A stretch of DNA of 64,000 nt from Bin55 sp965116055 (lineage in GTDB: Bacteria; Pseudomonadota; Gammaproteobacteria; Pseudomonadales; Azotimanducaceae): contig OZ220466.1 of NCBI GenBank assembly GCA_965116055.1, positions 434,001 through 498,000 on the forward strand. Reading direction: 5' to 3'. This document shows positions 26,416 to 36,487 of this stretch, piece by piece. The translations under genes were made by a program, and so were the position numbers. Every line of letters begins with the position of its first letter. Position 1 is the first letter of the stretch. Below the pieces are notes generated by a model. That model did no database searches and was not told where the DNA came from. It was given only the letters and a program-made list of their open reading frames with translations.

Positions 26416-28272
26416 TCAGTTTTGCGCGGAGGTCAAGCGTTGAAGTTTTTCATCGTCGATCCACCAACTGTCCAGTATGCGCACCGAACTACCCACCAAA
26501 TACTCTAAATTTGCAGAAGACTCACCCTTGGGGCGGCCGAATTTATCCCAATAAAGAAATCGTTCTAAATCGGCTTTATTGATTTGAATGTGATAAAAGC
26601 CCCAAAGCAGTACGCGATCTAATGCACGTACCACAATGGTCATATCATCAAGTGTTAGAGCTCGTTCAGCCAATTTGATGAGCTGATCCACTACCTCGTC
26701 GCGAACACCGATCATGTTGCCACTCATCTCAATGCCTGCTGATGTTGAACTGAAATGGTTACGCAGTTCCCCAACCGGTGGATTTAGAAACAAGTGTTCC
26801 CGGGTGTACGCATCAAAATTTCGGCTTCGAAGCAAATTGATCGCTGTGACATTGTCTATTAAGCGCATTCGGCATTGAATGCCTAATTGACGCAACGCCG
26901 CCGCATAAGGCAGTAATACTCGCTGCATTGATGGTTCTTGGGTCAAAATTTCGAGCTCAAACAGTTCTCCCGATTCGTTGACTAATCGGCTGTTGATTAA
27001 TTTCCATCCTGCCTCAGCTAAAAGCGCTCGCGCTCGTTCAAGTGCGGCTCGGTCAGTGCCAAAGCCTGAAGATGCGGGCAAGTTGAAAGATTGCGTCAAC
27101 ACGCGAGCTGGTAAGCGATCTTCAAACTGCTTCAACAGCTCGAGTTCGCGTCCCGTTGGTGCGCCTTCGGCTGCGAATCTCGAATTCGCGAAGTAACTCA
27201 GTGCTCGATTCTGTGTACCGTGTCGCATCACGCGATTTTGCCATTCAAAATCGAACGCAACGGTTAACGCTTCACGTACGCGTACATCCTGTAGATGGCG
27301 TCGACGCGTATTCAAGGCGATAGCTCGTTCCGCCCCAATGAATTTACGGACTTCGCGCGTATCCTGTCGTAGCCGCATTTCTTGCAAGGCAGGAATGTCG
27401 TAGGCTGCTACCCAGTGACGGATCTCATTTTCGAACATCACGTCGAATAACCCCTTTCTGAACGCTTCGCGCGCCACGCTACGGTCGCGATACACGTCAT
27501 AGCGGATCTCGTCGTAATTGAAACGACCCCGATTGACGGGGATGTCGCGTCCCCAATACTCGTCAACACGTTCGTAGGTGATATGTGAACGGTCGAAATC
27601 GGCGATTCGATATGGACCACTACCCACGGGAGGGACTAGCGTCGCTTTTCGCGGGTCGCGATTCGCCCAATAGTGAGCTGGGCGGACTGGGAACCACGTC
27701 ATGGCAACTAAATTCGAGTTGTTGAAGGTTGATCGATGGTGCACGGCAAAGTCTTTTGGCCCGATAATTTCTAACGATTCGAGCCAACTTTCGAAGTACA
27801 CCTTACCGTGAACCACAGCCATTAATTCATCGTAAGTGAATTGGATGTCGTCCGTTGTTATGGGCATGCCATCATGCCAGTGTGCATCCTCGTGTAAGCG
27901 GAAGTACAAGGATCTTTTATCGGCCGATAGGGCAACGCCTGACGCTAACTGACCGTAGAGTCCCGATAGCTCGTCAGCGGTGCGGATGAGCAAGCGATCA
28001 AACGTACGTCCAAGGCCGACGGCATTTGGCAATTCAGGGCCACGCGCCCCATTGAAATTGACGATTGGTGCAGTTGTGGCAAGCACGAGTTTGCCACCCT
28101 TGGAGGCGTAGGGATTTGCATACTCAAAGTGTTCGAAATCCGCTGGATACTTCAACTCGTGTAGCAGGGAGATGCCGTGTTTGTAATCTAAGTCTTCAGC
28201 GAACGACTGGGCGCCGAGGAAAAAACCAAAACCAATAAGCGCAGACGGATATACAAAGCGCAAGTGAAGCAT
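26416..28272 (-). CDS. Periplasmic solute-binding protein, YejA type (second set)
   Basis: A family-5 binding protein of about 618 residues, paralogous to the protein at 9513-11426. I place the start at the ATG at 28272 (MLHLRFVYPSALIGF...), which directly opens a signal peptide cleaved near AQSFAED; a TTG eight codons upstream is the alternative. Matching blocks are FEHFEYANPYASKGGKLVL, HWHDGMPITTDDIQFTYDEL, GSGPYRI and VREALTVAFDFEWQN. It is the last gene of a four-gene run (permease, permease, TonB receptor, binding protein), about 180 bases after the receptor gene. Confidence 0.87.
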   Translation of the reverse strand: MLHLRFVYPSALIGFGFFLGAQSFAEDLDYKHGISLLHELKYPADFEHFEYANPYASKGGKLVLATTAPIVNFNGARGPELPNAVGLGRTFDRLLIRTADELSGLYGQLASGVALSADKRSLYFRLHEDAHWHDGMPITTDDIQFTYDELMAVVHGKVYFESWLESLEIIGPKDFAVHHRSTFNNSNLVAMTWFPVRPAHYWANRDPRKATLVPPVGSGPYRIADFDRSHITYERVDEYWGRDIPVNRGRFNYDEIRYDVYRDRSVAREAFRKGLFDVMFENEIRHWVAAYDIPALQEMRLRQDTREVRKFIGAERAIALNTRRRHLQDVRVREALTVAFDFEWQNRVMRHGTQNRALSYFANSRFAAEGAPTGRELELLKQFEDRLPARVLTQSFNLPASSGFGTDRAALERARALLAEAGWKLINSRLVNESGELFELEILTQEPSMQRVLLPYAAALRQLGIQCRMRLIDNVTAINLLRSRNFDAYTREHLFLNPPVGELRNHFSSTSAGIEMSGNMIGVRDEVVDQLIKLAERALTLDDMTIVVRALDRVLLWGFYHIQINKADLERFLYWDKFGRPKGESSANLEYLVGSSVRILDSWWIDDEKLQRLTSAQN

Positions 28273-28450
28273 AGTACGCAATGTCACTGAGATCAATCGT
28301 CGCGTGAAGAAACCGGCAAGAGGACGAGAGGCGCTTGCTAAAGGGTATCTGAACTCAGGATAAAAGTGTGGGACATCGTCCTACACTTAAAAGTAATCAA
28401 TGACCGACGACGCGCCAATCTCAATACGACATCTTGATTAAAACAGCAAA

Positions 28451-31231
28451 TTACATCTTCCAGCGCACGCCAAATTGAAAGCGTCGCCCCGCATTTATCG
28501 CACTTGAGAAGTGTTCTTGTGTACCTGTGCCTAACAGGTTGTAGTAGTAGACATTCTCGTCACCAAGGTTGATCGCTTCTAAGCTGAATGCCACGTTGTC
28601 GTTTAGTGTAATCCCGATTGATGCATCAAGTTGAGAGTATGAACCGACGAAGTAGGGGTGCCCTTGACCGTCCGCGGTTTGGTCTAGAAAATCATCCCGA
28701 AGGTTGTATGACAGCCGTGCGGCGATACGATCCTTCTCGTAGAACATCGTGAAATTGATCGTGTTGTCAGACAATCCCGGAATTCCGTAAGCGGCGTTGG
28801 TCTTCTCGTTGCGAAAATCGGATCCAGAATTGATGATTGTCCAGTTCGCGATGACGCCAAGCCCGTCAAGTGGCGCAGGTAGCAGATCGGCAAATGTGCG
28901 TTGGAACGCCAATTCCACGCCGGTAAGACTAGACTCACCTGTATTCAGTGGTCTGAAGGAAGTGAACACCAGCGGCAGATTCGTTTCTGGGTCCGTTAGA
29001 CCCGGGAAAGGCACTTCTTCAAGGTCGGGTTGCACAAACGCTTCAATATTTTTAGTAAAGAATCCAATTTGAGCGATGGAGTAGTCTGCGAAATACCACT
29101 CGAACGCGAGGTCGAATTGCGTCGCCATGGTTGGATCAAGCTCGCCGTTGCCACCACGCATCGTTCGTACTTGAGCCTGAACGGACTGACGCGGATTGAG
29201 ATCAAGATAGCGGGGTCGGCTCATAACTTTAGCCAACGAAGCGCGAACCACGATATCTTCGTGAGGGTCGAAACGCAAATTGAGCGACGGCAAAAGGCGC
29301 GAATAGTCGTGCCCTATATTCACATACATAGGATCCGACAAAATGATCTCCGGCGCTGTAGGATCTGAATAGTCGATAGAAATAGGCTCAGCAACTTCAC
29401 CGACCGAGCCAGTGCTGTTGTCGACGTAACGCACGCCAAAATTACCAGAATACGACGTGCCGCCTAAAGTGCCGGTAAATGTGATCATCACGTACAGTGC
29501 CATACCGTCATCATCGTGATTAAGGTCTTCGTTGAAAGCTCCTGTTTTGAACGCTTCCAAAGACTTCGCCGTACCTGTGTTGAAACCGCGTCCGGCGAGG
29601 ATTTCATCTGCGCGCGTTACGAATGTCTGCTGAATGACGTCAAGATTGGGATTGAGAATAGGCGATGGGAATTCATTACCTAGACCGCTCATAAAGTCGT
29701 CTTCTGCGGGGAATGGATCGTCGCCACCGAATTCGGTGATTTCAGATCCAATGAACGCGCGACTGTTCAGATAGCGATGTCTGTCGCGACGATTTTGGTC
29801 GTAGGTACGGATGCCGAATTGAAACGATTCGAGCCAAGTTCCGCCAATCTCGAAGGTAGCATCAGCTCGAATTTGAGTGATCTCATCATCCACTAGATGG
29901 TCTTGTATTGAGTGTTTGACGACAGAAAACCAATCAGGATCTGTGATGGGTGAGGTAGTTGTCAAAGATGGTAAGCCGCCTGGTCCGTGTTTCCTGTACG
30001 ACATTTGCGTTGCGGTGTTCCGCATCAAGTAATCGCGATTGGTGATTGGTGACTCAGTTTGGGAAATGGTCGCGTCAAAACTTAGCGACAGTCGGTCGGT
30101 GGCTTGAATTTGGATGTTGGCCCCCATATTCATCGCTTGAGTATCAACGACCTCAGTCGCATGCTGCACAAATAAGCCAGCGCCGGATGTCGAAATAGCG
30201 GAAAATACCCCTGTACCGTTGTCGTTTTCAAGTGTCGCTGAGGTGATTCTCGAGTGCCCTTGTTGTAATCGGAAATCTCGCCAGAAATCACGTTCGTTCT
30301 CGGCGTTATCCGTATAGAGCATATCGATGGTAACGTCAACGCTGTTCGAAGGACGGAATTGCAAGGCCGACGAAATATTCAGGCGGTCTCGGTCCGTGAG
30401 ATGGAGTTCGCCAAGCAACTGACGTGGGTAGTAACCCGTCATGGTGATACCATCAATTTCAACGGTACGTGGATCGCCAACATACGAGTAGTGATGGAGG
30501 GAATCCGACCTGAAGACGCGATTGTCCCATTGTGCCGACATCATGAAGCCTAAGCGATCGTTTAGGACATCGCTAAAGAGCGCAAATACGCCAGGCGCGG
30601 TATCGTCCGCAAGTTGGTTAATCGTGGTATCGACATTGAGCGCAAGGTGACGATTGCCTAGATCGAAAGGTTTGCGAGTCTGAATATCCACGAATCCGCC
30701 CAGCCCGCCTTCCACGTGATCGGCACGCGGTGATTTATGAACTTCGACCGCTTGGACTAAACCAGATTGAAACGAATGGAAGCCTACGACGCGCGAACCA
30801 GCATTAGTGGCGCCGCGACCATCGTGACTACCCGGCGATACATTCGATGCTAATACACGACCACCAATGGTCGTTTGTACGAACTGTGGACCGAGACCAC
30901 GTACGCTGACGTAGGCGCCTTCGCCGCTCTTGCGGTCAATTGCGACGCCGCTAATTCGTTGAAGCGCTTCGGCGAGATTTTGATCCGGGAACAGACCGAT
31001 ATCTTCGGCCGTGATCGTATCTTTGAAGTGATCGGCCATTTTTTTACGGTCGAGCGATTGCTGCATACTGCCGCGAATACCGTAAACCACTATTTCTTCA
31101 GTGACTTTAGCCGTTTCTTCAGTCTCGGTATCTTCATTTTGCGCCAGTGCGCCTATGCACGTCAGCCCTACGAGCACCCCTATCCCAATACACGCGAGTT
31201 GCTGCCATGATTTGATATGGTTGAATGTCAT
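28451..31231 (-). CDS. TonB-dependent outer-membrane receptor
   Basis: A 926-residue receptor. The ATG at 31231, preceded by GAGAGG, gives MTFNHIKSWQQLACIGIG and a signal peptide cleaved near ALAQNE. A TonB-box-like EEIVVYG follows, then the plug domain (SMQQSLDRKKMADHFKD, LAEALQRISGVAIDR, VSVRGLGPQ). The rest is a 22-strand barrel ending in FGVRWKM with the usual aromatic pattern. It belongs to the long Caulobacter-type receptors often used for carbohydrates or other large substrates. It sits between an inner-membrane permease pair and its binding protein, suggesting one substrate crosses both membranes through this set. Confidence 0.92.
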   Translation of the reverse strand: MTFNHIKSWQQLACIGIGVLVGLTCIGALAQNEDTETEETAKVTEEIVVYGIRGSMQQSLDRKKMADHFKDTITAEDIGLFPDQNLAEALQRISGVAIDRKSGEGAYVSVRGLGPQFVQTTIGGRVLASNVSPGSHDGRGATNAGSRVVGFHSFQSGLVQAVEVHKSPRADHVEGGLGGFVDIQTRKPFDLGNRHLALNVDTTINQLADDTAPGVFALFSDVLNDRLGFMMSAQWDNRVFRSDSLHHYSYVGDPRTVEIDGITMTGYYPRQLLGELHLTDRDRLNISSALQFRPSNSVDVTIDMLYTDNAENERDFWRDFRLQQGHSRITSATLENDNGTGVFSAISTSGAGLFVQHATEVVDTQAMNMGANIQIQATDRLSLSFDATISQTESPITNRDYLMRNTATQMSYRKHGPGGLPSLTTTSPITDPDWFSVVKHSIQDHLVDDEITQIRADATFEIGGTWLESFQFGIRTYDQNRRDRHRYLNSRAFIGSEITEFGGDDPFPAEDDFMSGLGNEFPSPILNPNLDVIQQTFVTRADEILAGRGFNTGTAKSLEAFKTGAFNEDLNHDDDGMALYVMITFTGTLGGTSYSGNFGVRYVDNSTGSVGEVAEPISIDYSDPTAPEIILSDPMYVNIGHDYSRLLPSLNLRFDPHEDIVVRASLAKVMSRPRYLDLNPRQSVQAQVRTMRGGNGELDPTMATQFDLAFEWYFADYSIAQIGFFTKNIEAFVQPDLEEVPFPGLTDPETNLPLVFTSFRPLNTGESSLTGVELAFQRTFADLLPAPLDGLGVIANWTIINSGSDFRNEKTNAAYGIPGLSDNTINFTMFYEKDRIAARLSYNLRDDFLDQTADGQGHPYFVGSYSQLDASIGITLNDNVAFSLEAINLGDENVYYYNLLGTGTQEHFSSAINAGRRFQFGVRWKM

Positions 31232-31273
31232 CAAAGCCTCTCTTTGTCGCTCATGACGTGACATTTTGTAACA

Positions 31274-31279
31274 ATTATA
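31274..31279 (-). promoter_or_regulatory. Candidate -10 box upstream of the TonB receptor gene
   Basis: On the minus strand the AT-rich gap between the YejE-type permease and the receptor contains a perfect TATAAT, 43 bases before the receptor ATG. No good -35 box at standard spacing is obvious, so activation by a regulator or an extended upstream element would be needed. It suggests the receptor and binding protein can be transcribed separately from the permeases. Confidence 0.3.
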
Positions 31280-31394
31280 ATTAAAATTTACGCAATACGG
31301 CTTTTTCGCCTAAAAAGACGAATCTTAGGTAAATGATTGAACTCATGGACAGACTGGTGCGGGTTATGCAACGCAATGTCATATTGAACGATTT

Positions 31395-32447
31395 CTATAC
31401 GATCGTCCGGCGTGGATCAAAAGCGTCTCGAATCCCTTCGCCTACGAATACCAATAACGTGAGCATGATCGCTAGTGTAAAAAACCCCGATAGCCCTAGC
31501 CATGGTGCGTGCAGATTGGCTTTACCTTGCGCAAGCAACTCACCTAATGATGGATAGCCAGTCGGTAACCCAAAGCCTAGAAAATCAAGGGACGTTAAAG
31601 TGGTGATAGAGCCATTGAGGATGAAAGGTAAAAACGTCAGCGTCGCAACCATCGCGTTAGGGAGGATGTACTTGTGCATGATTTTTAAGTCCTTTTCGCC
31701 CAGTGCGCGCGCGGCATTGACATACTCGAAATTGCGTGTTCGAAGAAATTCAGCACGCACCACTGCTACAAGCGCCATCCAGTTGAATAAGACGAGTAAT
31801 AGCAAAAGTACAAATGGGTTAGGCTCGAAAATACTCGTTAGCACAATAATCACGAAAAGCGAGGGCATACCGGACCAGATTTCTACAAGCCGCTGACCGA
31901 TCAGGTCGACCCAACCGCCGAAATAACCTTGCGAAGCACCAACCGCTATACCGATGAGTGAGGAAATGATTGTCAGCGCCATGCCGAAAAGTACGGACAA
32001 ACGGAAGCCATAGATCAAACGAGCCGCTACGTCGCGAGCGACATCGTCAGTCCCTAGCCAGTGGCGCATGCTTGGGGCGGAAGGCACTGTGCCCGGGGTA
32101 TAGCGATCAATCGTGTCGTGGCTGAATGGAATGAATGGCCACCACATCCAACCGCCTGCTTGAACAATCAGCTCCTGTACCTCAGGCGAGCTGTAAAGCG
32201 CTTCAGTTTCGAATGATCCACCGAATTTTGTTTCTGGGTACTCGAAAAATATCGGCATGTAGAGCTTGCCTTCAAAACCAAGCAAGATGGGTTTGTCGTT
32301 TGCTATGACCTCGGCGAAGAGACTGAAAAAGACCATGAGTCCGATGATCCACAGGCTCCAATACCCTCGTTTATTCGCCTTGAAATTCTCCCAACGACGC
32401 TTCGTAAGTGGCGACAGCCGAAAGAAGCTTGCCGTGTCATCGTTCAT
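31395..32447 (-). CDS. ABC importer permease, YejE type (second set)
   Basis: A 350-residue paralogue of the permease at 7362-8399, with the same plan: helix 1, a long periplasmic insert, MRHWLGTDDVARDVAARLIYG, five helices and the EAA loop NAARALGEKDLKIMHKYILP. The C-terminus RDAFDPRR matches the first copy almost exactly. It follows the YejB-type gene after 37 bases. As with the first set, no ATPase gene accompanies it. Confidence 0.88.
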   Translation of the reverse strand: MNDDTASFFRLSPLTKRRWENFKANKRGYWSLWIIGLMVFFSLFAEVIANDKPILLGFEGKLYMPIFFEYPETKFGGSFETEALYSSPEVQELIVQAGGWMWWPFIPFSHDTIDRYTPGTVPSAPSMRHWLGTDDVARDVAARLIYGFRLSVLFGMALTIISSLIGIAVGASQGYFGGWVDLIGQRLVEIWSGMPSLFVIIVLTSIFEPNPFVLLLLLVLFNWMALVAVVRAEFLRTRNFEYVNAARALGEKDLKIMHKYILPNAMVATLTFLPFILNGSITTLTSLDFLGFGLPTGYPSLGELLAQGKANLHAPWLGLSGFFTLAIMLTLLVFVGEGIRDAFDPRRTIV

Positions 32448-32484
32448 CGGAGGCTTGTCGTAATCAATACGGCTTCATCCGATA

Positions 32485-33582
32485 TCAATGACCGCGCGTC
32501 TCGAAATCAATGCGCGGGTCAACCAGCGTGTAGGCGAGGTCGCCGATTAGCGTCATCGCTAGTCCTACGAATGTAAAGATGAACAGCGTCCCAAACATAA
32601 TAGGGTAATCGCGTCGTAATACCGCGTCAAATCCAAGCAATCCCAGACCGTCCAGCGAAAAAATCACCTCAATCAATAGCGCGCCCGTGAAGAGAATGCC
32701 GATGAGCGCCGCTGGAAAACCAGCGATGACGATCAACATCGCATTGCGAAACACGTGCCCGTACAACACCCGTTGTTGGTTTAGACCTTTCGCGCGCGCA
32801 GTTAGGACGTATTGCTTGGCTATCTCGTCCAGGAACGAATTCTTCGTAAGCATGGTGAGGGTTGCGAAGCCGCCGATCGTCAGCGCGCATACCGGCAAGG
32901 CAAGGTGCCAAAAGTAGTCGGCAACTTTGCCAGTGAGGCTCAATTCTTCGAAGTTGTTGGAGGTAAGTCCTTTTAGGGGGAAAAGATCAAGGTACGCGCC
33001 ACCTGCAAATAGGACGATTAGAAACACAGCGAACAGAAAGCCTGGCACGGCGTATCCAACAAATATCAAACCGCTCGTCCAGGCGTCAAAGCGCGAGCCG
33101 TCGCGCACTGCCTTTGCAACCCCGAGTGGAATGGAGATCGTGTAGATCAATAACATAGACCAAAGACCTAGCGAAATAGATACCGGAAACCGCTCAACGA
33201 TGAGATCAATGACCGGGCGACCTTCGAAGTAACTTTCACCTAAATCAAACGTCAAGTAGTCGCCGAGCATCTTGAAGTAACGTTCGTGAATCGGTCGGTC
33301 GAAGCCGAATTGCTTTTCGATCAAGGTGATTAATTCAGGATCCAAACCTTGCGCGCCCGCAAAGTGCGATTCCATCGTGGCAGTGTCGTCAAGACGGGCT
33401 GAACCGCCCTCGGCACCGGCTATTCGGCTGGTCGCCCCACTACCGTCTTGACCGGTTAGTGCGGCAATCATTTGATCGACCGGTCCCCCGGGCGCCAGCT
33501 GCACGATAAAAAAATTGAGCGTGACGATGCCGATCAGCGTGGGAATCAGCAGCAAGAGCCGCCGGATGAGGTAACTGCCCAT
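32485..33582 (-). CDS. ABC importer permease, YejB type (second set)
   Basis: A 365-residue paralogue of the protein at 8396-9493, identical in length and highly similar throughout. Shared blocks include IAQFAPGGP-like VQLAPGGPVDQMI, LDPELITLIEKQFGFDRP, ARAKGLNQQRVLYGHVFRNA and a C-terminal LVDPRIDFETRG. It is the first gene of the second importer operon; the 182 bases to the divergent dioxygenase gene hold both promoters. The two permease sets probably arose by duplication and then diverged in substrate. Confidence 0.88.
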   Translation of the reverse strand: MGSYLIRRLLLLIPTLIGIVTLNFFIVQLAPGGPVDQMIAALTGQDGSGATSRIAGAEGGSARLDDTATMESHFAGAQGLDPELITLIEKQFGFDRPIHERYFKMLGDYLTFDLGESYFEGRPVIDLIVERFPVSISLGLWSMLLIYTISIPLGVAKAVRDGSRFDAWTSGLIFVGYAVPGFLFAVFLIVLFAGGAYLDLFPLKGLTSNNFEELSLTGKVADYFWHLALPVCALTIGGFATLTMLTKNSFLDEIAKQYVLTARAKGLNQQRVLYGHVFRNAMLIVIAGFPAALIGILFTGALLIEVIFSLDGLGLLGFDAVLRRDYPIMFGTLFIFTFVGLAMTLIGDLAYTLVDPRIDFETRGH

Positions 33583-33764
33583 AGTTGATTTCGAGTTAAA
33601 TGCGCATCGGTCAACGATGCATTACCAAAGTCTACCGTTTTGCCTACACTTGAAACAAATCAAGATAGAAACGGTGTAAGGTAGCAAATGAAAATTATTC
33701 TTGGTTCTCCTGCTCTTCACCACTCACTAAACTGGCAAAATATGGTAGAACGGCAAGGTCTACA

Positions 33765-34643
33765 TTGAGTTCGAAAGATCCTATCGTGCTTTCGCAACGC
33801 CTAGTTGAACAGTACAACGAAGATGGCTATGCAGTACTTGAACGAGGCATTCAGGTTGAGACGCTAAATTCATTGCGCGCAGTAACCGACGATCTCGTGG
33901 CAAGCGCTTGTCGTACGACCGAGCATACCTCGGTTTTAGATCTTGATCCAACCCATACGCCCAATGCACCTCGCGTGCGACGCATCAAGCATCCCTACTA
34001 CGCGCACCCGTTCTACAGGGCACTGGCATCGAATTCGTGCCTCTTGGATGTGATGACGCCTCTCATCGGCGACTGTATTCGACTGCGGACGGGCGGCAAA
34101 ATCAATCTCAAGATGGCTGGCGACGGGACCGCCGTTGAGTGGCATCAAGACTGGGCGTTTTATCCGCACACCAATCAAGATGTACTTGCCGTAGGCGTAT
34201 TTCTTGACGATGTAGGAGCAGACAACGGGCCGCTTATGGTCTTGCCTGGAAGCCACCAAGGTCCGATTTACGATCACCATAGTCGCGGCGTATTTTGCGG
34301 CGCGATTGACGTGAAACGTTCCGGTTTAGATGTGTCGTCAGCACGCGAAATCCACGGCCCTGCGGGCACGGTCACAGTGCATCATGCGCGATTGGTACAC
34401 GGTTCCGCGGTCAATCGATCCGGCCGGGCGCGGCGAATTCTGTTCTATGTTTACGCGGCGTGCGACGCTTGGCCACTTTCAGGAGTACAAGATCTAGAGG
34501 AATTTGATGGCATGGTCGTACAAGGCGAAGGCACGCTCCAACCACGATTGGAATCCATACCCGTAAGGATGCCGTTGCCGGCTGCACCGAATCAAGGCTC
34601 AATTTACGAAAACCAACGCGCGCTTGAGAATAAATTTTTTTAG
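33765..34643 (+). CDS. Phytanoyl-CoA dioxygenase family protein (plus strand)
   Basis: A 292-residue Fe(II)/2-oxoglutarate oxygenase of the PhyH family. The iron ligands are His127 and Asp129 in EWHQDW and the distal His212 in RLVHGS, with a 2-oxoglutarate-binding arginine in the GRARRILFY stretch that follows. The start is a TTG; no ATG fits. The sulfatase gene begins 45 bases downstream on the same strand, so the two are likely cotranscribed. PhyH enzymes hydroxylate or demethylate diverse small molecules; the substrate here is unknown, but a second PhyH gene lies in the facing operon. Confidence 0.85.
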   Translation: MSSKDPIVLSQRLVEQYNEDGYAVLERGIQVETLNSLRAVTDDLVASACRTTEHTSVLDLDPTHTPNAPRVRRIKHPYYAHPFYRALASNSCLLDVMTPLIGDCIRLRTGGKINLKMAGDGTAVEWHQDWAFYPHTNQDVLAVGVFLDDVGADNGPLMVLPGSHQGPIYDHHSRGVFCGAIDVKRSGLDVSSAREIHGPAGTVTVHHARLVHGSAVNRSGRARRILFYVYAACDAWPLSGVQDLEEFDGMVVQGEGTLQPRLESIPVRMPLPAAPNQGSIYENQRALENKFF

Positions 34644-34688
34644 TTTGACGCTACATCGCGCTACGCCCCACCTGCACGAAATCGCGCT

Positions 34689-36182
34689 ATGAAACGCAAG
34701 CCTAACATCGTGTTTATTTTTCCGGATCAGCAGCGTGGCGATGTCTTGGGTTTTACCGGGAATCGCACGGTCAAAACGCCTCATCTTGATCGCTTAGCAG
34801 CCGATAGCGTGACGTTCACTCACTGCATAACTAATGCGCCCATATGTATGCCGGCGCGCATGTCGATCATGTCGGGGTTGCACCCATGTGAACATGGGTT
34901 GTGGTCGAATAATGTCGACGGCGATTCGGCGATGCCTAACCATGTACGCAATATCCGCGCGGCTGGGTACCGAACTGCGCAGGTCGGAAAGGTGCATCTG
35001 CATGTGCGTAAACCTGGCGATGGTCACTCGCGCGATCATGCATACAAGCTGCATGCGTGGGGCTTCGACGATACACACGAACTACGCGACATCATGGCGT
35101 ATGCCGTAGCCGATTGCTACTACACAGACTTTCTACGTAAACAAGGCAACTTGGATGCGTTTCGGCAATACATGAAATTGGTGGTACGCGGGGAGAACCA
35201 ACGCACGATGCTGCCATGGGAAACGCCGCCTAGCGCCTTGCCAGATGAACAGAGCCTTGATATGTATACCGCAGCGAAAGCTGTGGAATGGATTGGCAAT
35301 TACCAGGGAACGCAACCGTTTTATCTGCAGGTAATGTTTCCAGGTCCGCATAACCCCTTTGATTCGACTGCGGCTGACCGAGCTCTATACAACCCCGAAG
35401 AACTGCCCCTATCTATCGTGGGCGAGTCGCAGGGGCCCATATCTAGGCAAGTGCGACGTAGCCAAATCAACGGAGGTTTGGCTAACATGACACCGAGCCA
35501 AGACCAGCTCATGCGGACTTATTACTACGCAAAAGTCACGCATATTGATCGCGCTATCGGCTTGGTCGTTGACGCGCTAACTAAGAAAGGCGTCATGAAC
35601 AACACCTGGTTGATTTACACGTCAGATCACGGCTAGATGCTCGGCGACCATCGTTGTCGCAACAAAGCGCTGTTTTATGAAGGCGCACTCAATGTACCGT
35701 TGTGCATACGTCCGCCAGGCGGCGTTGACGGTTGGCGTTCTGAAGCGATAGTGGATCATCTAGATGTAGTTGAAACGATGTTAGAACTCGCCGATGCTGA
35801 TACACTAGCTGGTTCTGAGTATCGTTCATCGCTTGTCAGCAAGATCCTGGACGATGCTAGATCCGCACATGCGCACTTAGGCAAGGAAGCGGTATTCAGC
35901 GAGGTTCGGTTATTCTCCATGGTGCGAAATAACCGCTTCAAATTGAGTGTTGACTCGCTTATGCGCGAGCCGTTGGAACTTTACGACATGACCGAAGATC
36001 CGCTTGAGTTGCGAAATCTCGTTGAAGATCAGGCATATCGCACTATTCGCGAGGAGTTAATAAGCGACAAGCTCGACGGTTTACTCAATCGACTCGATCG
36101 CAATAAATTGGCAATTTACGAGGCGACGCTGAAGGCGGACCCACATCGTGGCGGCTGGCAGTCGATTGATCAAGCGACATAG
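34689..36182 (+). pseudogene. Arylsulfatase-type sulfatase split by an in-frame amber codon
   Basis: The reading frame runs from ATG 34689 to 36182 but is cut by TAG at 35634-35636. Before it lies the sulfatase active site CMPAR (the formylglycine motif C-x-P-x-R, in ICMPARMS) and the N-terminal metal motif FPDQQRGD. The break falls inside YTSDHG-stop-MLGDH; the family sequence here is SDHGEMLGDH, so GAG to TAG explains it by one base. After the stop the frame continues normally to the C-terminal LYDMTEDPLEL. Without the stop the protein would have about 497 residues, normal for the family. It may be a recent null mutation, a readthrough case or a sequence error. Confidence 0.85.
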
Positions 36183-36365
36183 TCTCGAATCGGCCTTATG
36201 GTAAGTTTGCGAATGGTGTAGAGACTGTCTCCAACCAGCTCGATTGCCCAAACGGGAGCATACTACTGTCTTACCAAAAGCATGACGCTAACTCGGCAGA
36301 ATCGAACGGCAGAACTTCGCTTGATAATCTTCGTGCACACTGCGTTCGTAATTTGTGATATGTGT
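36123..36365. repeat. Left copy of 243-bp direct repeat flanking the composite transposon
   Basis: This segment reappears at 47904-48146 with two base differences and no gaps. It begins GCGACGCTGAAGG and ends GATATGTGT. It contains the last 20 codons of the sulfatase frame and, at 36288-36365, an orphan copy of the 3' end of the Gfo/Idh gene. The element starts at the next base. This is interpreted as a long target-site duplication. Confidence 0.9.
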
Positions 36366-36487
36366 CTTGACTTCAGGCTTTTTATCCCATAAGCTATTGA
36401 TATTAAATGAATCGACCTTGAAAAAGGGCACTACAAATGCTGGTCACTGTCGCACCATTGGATGGGCGGGGGAATCGGGAAAGGCGG

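Noticed and set aside
35634..35636. Pyrrolysine or other recoding of the TAG in the sulfatase
   Set aside because: No pyl genes or recoding signal are visible, the expected residue is Glu, and other genes in the window use TAG as a normal stop.
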